A stretch of DNA of 64,000 bases from CAIYXB01 sp038146805 (GTDB lineage: Bacteria; Cyanobacteriota; Vampirovibrionia; LMEP-6097), in the NCBI GenBank assembly GCA_038146805.1, contig JAYQSH010000005.1, positions 124,001-188,000 of the forward strand. Reading direction: 5' to 3'. This document shows positions 1-7,569 of this stretch, piece by piece. Each line of letters opens with the position of its first letter. Within the stretch, counting starts at the first letter, position 1. A program made the translations under genes and the position numbers. Under the pieces are notes generated by a model. It saw only the letters and a list, made by a program, of their open reading frames with translations. It was not told the origin of the DNA and ran no database searches.

Positions 1-749
1 TTTTAACCATTGCGGCGATTCTTTGATTTGAATATTTTTTATTGCCAAAGTGAAAAAGACATCACAATCACTCTCAATAGCAGGCTTTATTGTTGTTAAA
101 TTTTTATGGGCACTAAAATCTTTGTCTTTTGCTTTAATCAATTGTTTTTCTAAAATAGCGGCAATCTCTCTAGCTTGACCACAAACACTCAAAGCATCGC
201 CACGATTACTTCTAGCACCAACTTCTAAAACATAATCTGATTTTAATGCTAAAACTTCTTCAATACTTGTTCCAAGAGCTTTATTGCTGTCCGCTAAAAT
301 ATATATGCCATCACCTTGCTTAGCAAGAATTTCTTCTATCTTTGTTTTGTCGAAACCTAATTCCTCAGCAGAACAGAGCATACCAAAACTTTCTACTGCT
401 CTAATTTTTGAGTCTTTAATTAAAAACTTATCTCCAGTTTTACGATCAGTGACTTGTGCTCCTTTTAGGCAACAGGTACTAACTGTCCGACTTGTATATT
501 GCTAGCACCACAAACAATTTGTAAAACTTGATCACCAACATTAGTTTGCGTCACTTGCAATTTATCAGCGTTAGGGTGTGGGTCAATTTTTTCTATTTTC
601 CCTAAAACAACTTTTGCATCAATAGCCTCTCTTGTTGCTTCAATATCTTCAACTTCAAAAGCATGCATTGTTAATTTATCTGCAAGATCACTAATATTTG
701 TATCTTGCAAATCAATAAAATCTTTTAGCCAATCATAAGAGAGTTTCAC
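1..749 (-). CDS. pheT: Phenylalanyl-tRNA synthetase beta subunit, N-terminal part, frameshifted and cut by the window edge
   Basis: PheT charges tRNA-Phe as part of the alpha2-beta2 synthetase. The first ~95 residues hold the usual opening (KLSYDWLKDFI) and the tRNA-binding domain (HPNADKLQ, then IVCGASN). After QLVPVA the frame stops near 467. Shifting by one base continues at once with LKGAQVTDRK, then ESFGMLCSAEELG and EVGARSNRGDALSV, all typical of PheT, and stays open to the window edge. One base, probably a C in a CCC run, is missing. I chose the GTG at 749 as start: the longer frame to 791 runs into a dispersed repeat and adds an unlikely N-terminus. PheT is normally essential, so this is a sequencing error, a slippage site, or a second copy exists. 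Family assignment is secure; functional state is not. Confidence 0.88.
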
Positions 750-777
750 AAATCTTATTTTAACACTGTTGTTTAGT

Positions 778-1009
778 GGGCGTGCTTCCAAACCCGTAAT
801 AAGTATCTCGAGTCTTTAGATTTGGGCATAAGTAGGGTTTGGTTAGACACGCCTAACAAAAGAATCAAACACCGTCGCTTAGTGAGTTTCACACAGTGAA
901 ACAAGCTAAGCGTAAGGTCGTTTGTGGGACTGATTTCTGACCCCATTTGCTAGTGATTTTAACATTTCACTGTATTTTAAAATTCAAAATGGGGTTTGGA
1001 ATCAGTCCC
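778..1009 (+). repeat. Three-hairpin dispersed repeat, copy 1 (232 bp)
   Basis: Nearly identical to 58335-58566, with inverted divergent copies at 60698-60918 and 61755-61938. It folds on paper into three consecutive stem-loops: 779-853 (arms GGCGTG..CCAAACCC and GGGTTTGG..CACGCC), 877-911 (GCTTAG..GTTTCAC and GTGAAAC..CTAAGC) and 926-1009 (GGGACTGATT..GACCCCATTT and AAATGGGG..AATCAGTCCC). It carries no convincing ORF and sits just upstream of pheT. It is either a non-autonomous mobile element or a family of structured RNAs. Confidence 0.85.
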
Positions 1010-1047
1010 TTACTTCGTCATATAATAGCTTGGATTAGCTGAATCAT

Positions 1048-1078
1048 GAGACAAAATGAACACGGTCCGGAGTGTCTT
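1048..1078 (+). repeat. 31-bp GAGACA/TGTCTC element
   Basis: Begins GAGACA, contains ACACGGTCCG and ends TGTCTT, matching the family also seen at 8989, 20828, 51236, 51273, 51310 and 60920. It lies between the three-hairpin repeat and the end of the repeat-protein array. Confidence 0.75.
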
Positions 1079-1107
1079 ACAGGATTTTATTTGTGAATTT
1101 GATTAGC

Positions 1108-1908
1108 TTACTCATCTCCATTTATGTTTACTAAAGCTTCATGCGCGGCGTGAACATTTGTACTTGTATAAACATTTGGATTTTTTTGCCGATTTCTTTA
1201 GCTTCCGCATCTCCATATATCTCTACTAAAGCATTATGCGCGGCTTTAATAGTTTTACTTGTACTTGTATAAACCTTTGGATTTTGTTGTCCAATTTCTT
1301 TAGCAGCTTCCTTATCTCCAAATATATCTTTTAAAGCTTCATGCGCGGCGTGAACATTTGTACTTGTATAAACCCTTGATTTTGTTTGCCGATTTCTTTA
1401 GCTTCCGCATCTCCAAATATATCTTTTAAAGCTTCATGCGCGGCTTTAATAGTTTTACTTGTACTTGTAAAAACCTCTGGATCTTTTTGCCGATTTCTTT
1501 AGCAGCTTCCTCATCTCCATATATCTCTACTAAAGCTTCATGCGCGGCGTGAACATTTTCACTTGTATAAACCCTTGGATTTTGTTTGCCGATTTCTTTA
1601 GCTTCCGCATCTCCAAATATATCTTTTAAAGCTTCATGCACGGCGTGAACATTTTTACTTGTATAAACCTCTGGATTTTGTTTGCCGATTTCTTTAGCAG
1701 CTTCCTCATCTCCAAATATATCTTTTAAAGCTTCATGCGCGGCTTTAATAGTTTTACTTGTATAAACATTTGGATTTTGTTTGCCGATTTTTTTAGCTTG
1801 CTCATCTCCATGTATCTCTACTAAAGCTTCATGCGCGGCGTAAACATTTTTACTTGTATAAACTATTGGATTTTTTTTTGCCGGCTTCTTTAGCTTCCTT
1901 ATCTCCAA
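1108..1908 (-). pseudogene. Distal, frameshifted part of the tandem-repeat protein gene
   Basis: This continues the repeat array of the gene upstream (to its right) in shifted frames. The section 1426-1908 encodes four to five more repeats of the same type (e.g. KQNPNVYTSK, KQNPRVYTSE). Three further shifts, near 1474, 1379 and 1168, separate it from repeats ending GDE-stop at 1108. The shifts lie at the same place in the unit, the run that reads gga-tttt-g-ttt-gccg in intact copies: a 9-T run near 1871 (+1), 7-base variants near 1472 and 1168 (-1), and a lost g near 1379 (-1). No stop codons arise apart from these shifts. Ancestral length would be roughly 770 residues. Real decay, slippage-based length switching and sequencing error all remain possible. 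Confidence 0.7.
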
Positions 1909-3022
1909 ATATATCTTTTAAAGCTTCATGCGCGGCGTGAACATTTTTACTTGTATAAACCTGTGGATTTTGTTTGCCGATTTCTTTAGCTTGCTCATCT
2001 CCAAATATATCTTTTAAAGCTTCATGCGCGGCGTGAACATTTTTACTTGTATAAACCTCTGGATTTTGTTTGCCGATTTCTTTAGCTTCCTCATCTCCAA
2101 ATATATCTTTTAAAGCTTCATGCGCGGCGTGAACATTTTTACTTGTATAAACCTCTGGATTTTGTTTGCCGATTTCTTTAGCTTGCTCCTCTCCAAATAT
2201 ATCTTTTAAAGCTTCATGCGCGGCGTGAACATTTTTACTTGTATAAACCTGTGGATTTTGTTTGCCGATTTCTTTAGCTTGCTCATCTCCAAATATATCT
2301 TTTAAAGCTTTATGCGCGGCGTGAACATTTTTACTTGTATAAACCAATGGATTTTGTTTGCCGATTTCTTTAGCAGCTTGCTCATCTCCAAATATATCTT
2401 TTAAAGCTTTATGCGCGGCGTTAACATTTTTACTTGTATAAACCCTTGGATTTTGTTTGCCGATTTCTTTAGCAGCTTGCTCATCTCCAAATATATCTTT
2501 TAAAGCTTTATGCGCGGCGTGAACATTTTTACTTGTATAAACCTCTGGATTTTGTTTGCCGATTTCTTTAGCAGCTTCCTCATCTCCAAATATATCTTTT
2601 AAAGCTTTATGCGCGGCTTTAATAGTTTTACTTGTATAAACCTCTGGATTTTGTTTGCCGATTTCTTTAGCAGCTTCCTCATCTCCAAATATATCTTTTA
2701 AAGCTTTATGCGCGGCTTTAATAGTTTTACTTGTACTTGTATAAACCTTTGGATTTTGTTTGCCGATTTCTTTAGCTTCCGCATCTCCAAATATATCTTT
2801 TAAAGCTTCATGCGCGGCGTGAACATTTGTACTTGTATAAACCTGTGGATTTTGTTTGGCGCATTCTTTAGCAACTTCGTCATCTCCAAATATATCTTTT
2901 AAAGCTTCATGCGCGGCGTGAACATTTTTACTTGTATAAACCTTTGGATTTTGTTTGCCGATTTCTTTAGCTTGCTCCTCTCCAAATATATCTTTTAAAG
3001 CTTCATGCGCGGCAACTATAGT
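1108..3022 (-). repeat. Coding tandem array, about 20 copies of a 96/99-bp unit
   Basis: The aaagctt-containing unit recurs at about 1131, 1228, 1330, 1427, 1530, 1628, 1727, 1826, 1919, 2015, 2111, 2207, 2303, 2402, 2501, 2600, 2699, 2798, 2897 and 2996. Units are 96 bp (AKE) or 99 bp (AAKE); some gain 6 bp by duplicating acttgt (TSTSK). DNA identity between units is very high, so expansion or homogenisation is recent. Confidence 0.92.
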
Positions 3023-3427
3023 CTTAGCTTTAGCTTGCAAGATATTCTTGACGCGAGATACTAATTCATATGCTGTTCTTTTGTCGTGTATATTCGTAAG
3101 TGCTAAAAATGAACCTTTAAGAGTTTCTGCACCAGCATTCATTAGTCGTTTAGATTCGTATATCATCCAACCTGCACGATGTCCAAAATTACTCCTGAGA
3201 GCATTTACTTTTTCTAGACTTCGTTCATTCAGGATAATATAATTTTCACAAGCTTCTTCTAGTTTCTTAGGTAAAGAAGACTCACTGTGTAAAGAAGACT
3301 CAATCCATTTATCAAAATTTTCTTGAGAAACTTGCTCACTTTCTTCATCGGCGGATTTAATAAATTTCCGATGATTCCAATGACGCCTTAGTCCATCCAA
3401 TTGTTGTTTTAATAAAGGGTTTAACAT
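1850..3427 (-). CDS. Tandem-repeat solenoid protein (mTERF/TALE-like 32-34 aa repeats), unknown function
   Basis: I do not recognise a named family. After a ~135-residue non-identical N-terminus come about twelve near-identical repeats of the form AAHEALKDIFGDEQAKEIGK-QNPxVYTSKNVH. Each should form two or three short helices. The spacing of an L..IFGD..AKEIGKQNP.VYTS pattern resembles mTERF motifs (LG-S-eei-ak-P-lLt) and loosely the helix-loop-helix of TALE repeats; this is inference from pattern. The residue after NP is hypervariable (K,Q,K,E,E,R,L,Q,E,E,Q in order) while its neighbours are fixed. The stretch just before repeat 1 (ETLKGSFLAL..) looks like one or two degenerate repeats. I chose the ATG at 3427 because a strong promoter overlaps the ATG at 3463. 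The frame ends in a 9-T slip at 1871, after which more repeats continue. Convergent transposase genes lie close to its 5' side. Confidence 0.75.
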   Translation of the reverse strand: MLNPLLKQQLDGLRRHWNHRKFIKSADEESEQVSQENFDKWIESSLHSESSLPKKLEEACENYIILNERSLEKVNALRSNFGHRAGWMIYESKRLMNAGAETLKGSFLALTNIHDKRTAYELVSRVKNILQAKAKTIVAAHEALKDIFGEEQAKEIGKQNPKVYTSKNVHAAHEALKDIFGDDEVAKECAKQNPQVYTSTNVHAAHEALKDIFGDAEAKEIGKQNPKVYTSTSKTIKAAHKALKDIFGDEEAAKEIGKQNPEVYTSKTIKAAHKALKDIFGDEEAAKEIGKQNPEVYTSKNVHAAHKALKDIFGDEQAAKEIGKQNPRVYTSKNVNAAHKALKDIFGDEQAAKEIGKQNPLVYTSKNVHAAHKALKDIFGDEQAKEIGKQNPQVYTSKNVHAAHEALKDIFGEEQAKEIGKQNPEVYTSKNVHAAHEALKDIFGDEEAKEIGKQNPEVYTSKNVHAAHEALKDIFGDEQAKEIGKQNPQVYTSKNVHAAHEALKDIFGDKEAKEAGKKKSNSLYK

Positions 3428-3449
3428 TATTTCAACTATTACATTGATC

Positions 3450-3478
3450 AATATAACGCGCATTCCCTAAGCTGTCAA
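3450..3478 (-). promoter_or_regulatory. Sigma70-type promoter of the repeat-protein gene
   Basis: On the minus strand a perfect TTGACA (3473-3478) is followed by a 17-base spacer and TATATT (3450-3455). Transcription would begin near 3443, about 15 bases before the ATG at 3427 and downstream of the alternative ATG at 3463. Confidence 0.7.
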
Positions 3479-3559
3479 GATACTCCCGAATTCAGATCTG
3501 AAGTTAAATATTTAATAATCTAAGCTTACTGGTTAGTAAAGTTATACAGTTAGCTTAGC

Positions 3560-3598
3560 AAAAGAAAGGGAATTTCCTTCGGAAATTCCCTTTCTTTT
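3560..3598. terminator. Perfect 18-bp stem terminator, probably bidirectional
   Basis: Arms 3560-3577 and 3581-3598 are perfect complements around a TTC loop, A-rich on one side and T-rich on the other. It lies between the IS30 transposase remnant and the promoter of the repeat-protein gene, and would insulate the latter from transposase readthrough. Confidence 0.75.
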
Positions 3599-4145
3599 AG
3601 ACATTGTTCAAGGCGTAGCCAAATATACCTAGGTACACTCCTTAATTTACTCTGGATCACCCCACCGCTATTTTTTCAACTACTATTCTCGAAAAAGACT
3701 TCTAGTAGAGTTTTAAATCCAAGGCGCTTTCTCGGGCGATTGTTTAGCAAGTTAGCAATTCTATCTACATCTTCTTGGGTTACATGCTTAAAGCTTGTTC
3801 CTTTGGAAAGAACTGTCTGATTAGTCCGTTTGTGTTTTCATTAGCACCACGTTGCCATGAGCTATATGGATCGGCAAAAAAACATTGAACTCCAGTTATA
3901 GCAGTTATCGCCTCATGACAAACAAACTCACTACCATTATCGATAGTCATGGTATGCCGCTTTGATTTTGGAATACGTTTAAGTTGCTCTGTACTAACTC
4001 TACACATCTCATTGCTACACTTCCTCTCCATCTTGCCGATTAAAACTAAACTTGATGTTCTATCATTAAACGTACCTAGATCTCCATCATTGCCTTGGTG
4101 ATCCCCTCTTGATATATTAAACAAGTAAGTCTAAGGAGGATTGCA

Positions 4146-4397
4146 ATGAAAGGTGTAAAAGTAAGCGAAGAGAATTGGTCTGACATATTAAAGCGAGTCA
4201 AAGATGGTGAGAGAGTAACAGAAGTAGCAGCAGAGTTTGGTATTAGTACTAAAACTATTTACAACAGGCTAAGCTCAAAAACAAATACTGACAGCTCAGC
4301 ACTTGAAATGAGTCGCTTAAGACGAGAAAACAAAGCTCTAAAAGAGCTTGTTGGCAAAATTACTCTTGATCTTAGCAAGGAAAAAAAAGAGATTTAG
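4146..4397 (+). CDS. IS3-family transposase OrfA
   Basis: 83 residues with an N-terminal helix-turn-helix (VTEVAAEFGISTKTIYNRL) that would bind the element ends, and a C-terminal leucine-heptad coiled coil (MSRLRRENKALKELVGKI) for multimerisation. An AGGAGG ribosome-binding site precedes the ATG. The gene ends in an A8G run, the usual place where IS3 elements shift -1 into orfB, whose frame is indeed -1 here. Confidence 0.9.
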   Translation: MKGVKVSEENWSDILKRVKDGERVTEVAAEFGISTKTIYNRLSSKTNTDSSALEMSRLRRENKALKELVGKITLDLSKEKKEI

Positions 4398-5217
4398 TTG
4401 AAAAATATTTTTGTAAAACTTTAAACAAAACTTTTTTAACAGAGCTAGTACAAATTTCAAGATCAAGCATCTACTATGATCACAAACTTCCAGCAAGAGA
4501 TTTAGAATTTTTCTCCACCGTTGTCACAGTAATGAAACAACATCCAGCTTATGGAACTGAAAGAATAGCTTTAAATCTAAGTGTTAGTAAGCAAAAAGTT
4601 CATAGGATAAAACAGAAATTTAATCTTTATCCAATTAAATCAAAACGAAAACCAAAGAAGAAAAGAGATTTAGGCAAGGATCATAGTTCTCACTCAAATT
4701 TAATCAAAGACCTTACTGTAATTGCTCCAAGAACTGTTTACGCAAGTGATTTTACTTACATACCATTTGAAGGAAAATTTGTTTACTTAGCAACAGTCAT
4801 AGACCTTTTTACACGAGAGATAGTTGGCTTGCAGGTATCCAGAAGGCACACAGCAAGCATGATTAAAGAGGCTCTGCTTGATTCAATACAACGTACTGGT
4901 CAAACTCCAGATTTGATTCATTCAGATCAAGGCAGTGAGTACAAATCAAAAGAGTATCAAAACTTTTAAAAGCAAATCAGATCAAATGTTCAATGAGCTC
5001 AAAAGCTTCACCATGGCAAAATGGTTTTCAAGAATCTTTTTATGGCAGCTTTAAAGAGGAACTTGATAGTACAAAAGAATTTGAAAATCTTGGTGAGTTA
5101 ATTGAAGCTATTCATCAAACTATTAACTATTACAACAAAGATAGAATTCATACTGTTTTAAAAACATCACCTGCTAAGTTTTTTCAAAATCATCAGAAGT
5201 TAAAAATGCAAGCTTAG
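4382..5217 (+). pseudogene. IS3-family transposase OrfB (DDE integrase core), frameshifted
   Basis: The OrfB frame is open from the A8G slip site of orfA, with no good start before 4532, as expected for a -1 fusion product. The rve catalytic domain shows DFTYIPF (first D), HSDQGSEY (second D) and NGFQESFYGSFKEEL (E). The frame breaks at 4969 in aacttttaaaag; adding one T gives YQNFLKANQIKCSMSSKASPWQNG, so the second and third catalytic residues are separated by a single-base loss. As written the transposase is inactive. Confidence 0.85.
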
Positions 5218-5809
5218 AAATTGTTGTTTTGAAAAGTTAGGGGTTGACATGGCGAGCACCGACTACGAAATCACCTTCAAAATCTCCAATACGACTACGC
5301 TCATTAACTACTTTTGGACGTCTATGAATGCTTACTCGATTATGAATATTACAGCCTTTGCGTTTGCTGCGACCAGGCTTTTGTTTCTTAGGTCTCTTGC
5401 GGGATCGTCGTAAATATTTCCAAAGTTCCTTCGTTCTATTCTCAGGTAGATAAATATATTCATAGATCGACTCAGTAGAAACTTCTATAAGATCCTCTTC
5501 GATTTTTCCTCTGCCTGATATTTGTTCTTGGCTCCAATATTCTTTGAGTTTTTTGTCTATGTACTCAACAATCTTTTGGTTAGACAACACCTTACGCTTC
5601 TTAGAGCCATCACGCCGTTTATTCGCTTGTGCTTCTGCATATTCAGCAGAATATGTTCCACTAGGGTGGCTGTTCTTACTGATTTCATAACTGATACTAG
5701 ACTCGCTGAAGCCTGTTGCTGTCGCTATGTTTTTCTGTCTTGCCCCGATATTTAGCATAGCTTCGATTACATTTCGCTTATCTAGGATAAGATGTTTGTA
5801 TACGCCCAT

Positions 5810-6192
5810 AGTTTTTGGTTTCCTTTTAGATTGGATAATCTTACAACGATGGGCTTTCTATTTATATTTACTTAAAATTCGACTACAAGCTGGAATGCAG
5901 AACTATTTGCAGTTGTGACAATATAATAAATAGCTACTCTATAAAACAAGTTTTAAGCAATATATTTCTGACTAATTCATTAAAGATTCTAATTTTTCGC
6001 TTTATCTAAATCTAATAACTTTCTTTCATTAGATTTCTACTTTGAAAGATAATGATCTAGATGCTGCTACTACTAACAAATTTCAACAACAGAGCTTTAA
6101 AGTGCCAAAAAAGGCTTCAGTTTACTGCTTGTAAATAATAACTTTAAGGAACGAGAGTAAGGTAGTTATAGGCGTTTGTTAATAGCAGCTAG
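5810..6192. other. Non-coding gap between IS30 transposase and astB
   Basis: AT-rich, with no plausible ORF or RNA gene seen. It should contain the outer end of the IS30 element, whose boundary I could not define. Confidence 0.5.
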
Positions 6193-7515
6193 TTAAAGGG
6201 CAAACAGTTCTTCATATTTATCAAAACAAATTTCGATTTTATCTAAGGTTTTTTGAGATAATAAATCTTTCAATGACAGACTATCAGGGTAATAAGTAGA
6301 GATTAATTGCTTTAATTTTTGATATAAGTCATCATTAAAAATTAATTTTTGATTAATAGCTTGAAGCTGACTATCATTCATCACAATTCTTAACCTTAGG
6401 CATGCAGGACCGCCACCATTTTTCATACTTTGAGTTAAATCCAAATATTGAACTTTTTCAATAGGATTTTTATAATCAGCAAGCATTTTTTTAATATAAT
6501 CATTCACAACTTCAGACCTTTGACATTCAATTGGAGCGACTAGCATCATGGCATCTGAATTGGGCAAGGAAAGAATTTGAGAATTAAATAAATAAGTTCT
6601 TACAACTTCACTTAAATTAATTTCTTTTTGAGACACTTCGACTAAGCATAAATGTTTACCGGTAATTTTATAATAAGCAGAATTGATTTCCTCAATTGTT
6701 TTGTTTTGATTGTAAAAAGTTTTTTCATGAAAGAAAAAAAGATTTTCATTTGCTGTACTAATAACGTCATTATGAAAAACTCCTGCATCAATAGCTTCAG
6801 GGTTTTGAAAACATAAAAGAGAATTTTTGACTTCGTGTTTTTTGATAATTTCAGCAAAAGCTTCTTTGCTTTGTCTTGCTTTATATTTAAAGGTTTTTTG
6901 TAAATCCTCAACATTAGAAAAGCCAAAAACAAAAAGCTCTAAACCCTCTTGACCATGACTTTCACAAAATCTCAAATGATTAGCAGCTCCCTCATCAGGA
7001 TTGATAGTAGCTAAGGGACTATTAATAGTAATGCCTGTTGCAGAAAAGTTTTTTCTAAAAAATTCATAGGTAACAAAACATTCTAAAGAACGATGGAAAT
7101 TTGATTTTAAATTTGCAATTGTTAAATTTAATTTTGCATTATGACAATCAATACTTGGACTTACTGTTGCGGCGTTTGCTGTCCACATACTTGATGAACT
7201 AAAAATACCAGCAAAAGATTTAATATCCTCTTCATAAAATGCTTTTAAATTTGTTAGCAAATCTCCTTTTTCAATTTCAAAAGTTTTCAAATGGATGATA
7301 TGAGGTTTCCTTTGAGGAGGTATCACTGCCTGCTTTATACCTAATTTATAGACTGTATAAATTTTTTCTAGGCTTTGTAAAGCAGCCTGCTTTGGATTTG
7401 ACACTTGCCCATCACTATCAAAAGAAGCTAAATTACCATGAGCTAATCCAGAATAAAGATGCGTTGGACCAGGAATCCCATCAAAATTAACTTCATAATA
7501 GTTTTCATCACTCAT
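6193..7515 (-). CDS. astB: N-succinylarginine dihydrolase
   Basis: AstB removes two ammonia from N2-succinylarginine to give succinylornithine in the AST arginine-degradation pathway. The 440-residue protein matches the family end to end: EVNFDGIPGPTHLYSGLAHGN at the N-terminus, NPDEGAANH (catalytic Glu), GVFHNDVI (catalytic His) and NGGGPACLRLR (nucleophilic Cys). None of astA, astC, astD or astE lies in the window, so the rest of the pathway is elsewhere or the enzyme has another amidine substrate. No clear Shine-Dalgarno. It stands alone between the IS region and a flippase gene. Confidence 0.93.
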   Translation of the reverse strand: MSDENYYEVNFDGIPGPTHLYSGLAHGNLASFDSDGQVSNPKQAALQSLEKIYTVYKLGIKQAVIPPQRKPHIIHLKTFEIEKGDLLTNLKAFYEEDIKSFAGIFSSSSMWTANAATVSPSIDCHNAKLNLTIANLKSNFHRSLECFVTYEFFRKNFSATGITINSPLATINPDEGAANHLRFCESHGQEGLELFVFGFSNVEDLQKTFKYKARQSKEAFAEIIKKHEVKNSLLCFQNPEAIDAGVFHNDVISTANENLFFFHEKTFYNQNKTIEEINSAYYKITGKHLCLVEVSQKEINLSEVVRTYLFNSQILSLPNSDAMMLVAPIECQRSEVVNDYIKKMLADYKNPIEKVQYLDLTQSMKNGGGPACLRLRIVMNDSQLQAINQKLIFNDDLYQKLKQLISTYYPDSLSLKDLLSQKTLDKIEICFDKYEELFAL

Positions 7516-7569
7516 AAATAGGTATCTGTTTATTCAAATATTTCAAGTAATCATATCATTAAAGTAACA

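Larger units (their letters stand above)
4099..5249 (+). mobile_element. IS3-family insertion sequence, complete ends, 1151 bp
   Basis: Starts TGATCCCCT and ends AGGGGTTGACA (complement TGTCAACCCCT), giving short imperfect inverted ends with the TG...CA termini usual for IS3. It is flanked by a TGG target duplication (4096-4098 and 5250-5252). It carries orfA and orfB and sits inside an IS30-type transposase gene. A remnant of its right end survives at 60637-60682. Confidence 0.88.
3676..5809 (-). pseudogene. IS30-family transposase, interrupted by an IS3-family element
   Basis: The N-terminal half (5253-5809) has the IS30 helix-turn-helix (ATATGFSESSISYEIS) and runs to DFEGDFVVGAR. The C-terminal half (3676-4098) has the rest of the DDE core (TIDNGSEF, then SWQRGANENTNGLIRQFFPK) and ends LLNNRPRKRLGFKTLLE. 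Removing 4099-5249 with one copy of the TGG duplication rejoins the halves exactly in frame (GAR-QGNDGDLGTF), giving about 326 residues, normal for IS30. A second lesion is a one-base loss near 3802 (FFPK to GTSFKHV). The ends of the IS30 element could not be fixed; I found no clear terminal inverted repeats. Confidence 0.9.

Noticed and set aside
750..791. N-terminal extension of PheT to 791
   Set aside because: It runs into the dispersed repeat and lacks homology; GTG at 749 gives the normal PheT start.
1108..3022. CRISPR array
   Set aside because: The unit is 96/99 bp, has no distinct spacers and encodes an open protein frame, so it is a coding tandem repeat.
2955..3242. Plus-strand ORF opposite the repeat-protein gene
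   Set aside because: Shadow of the repeat codons on the other strand; no ribosome site or family match.
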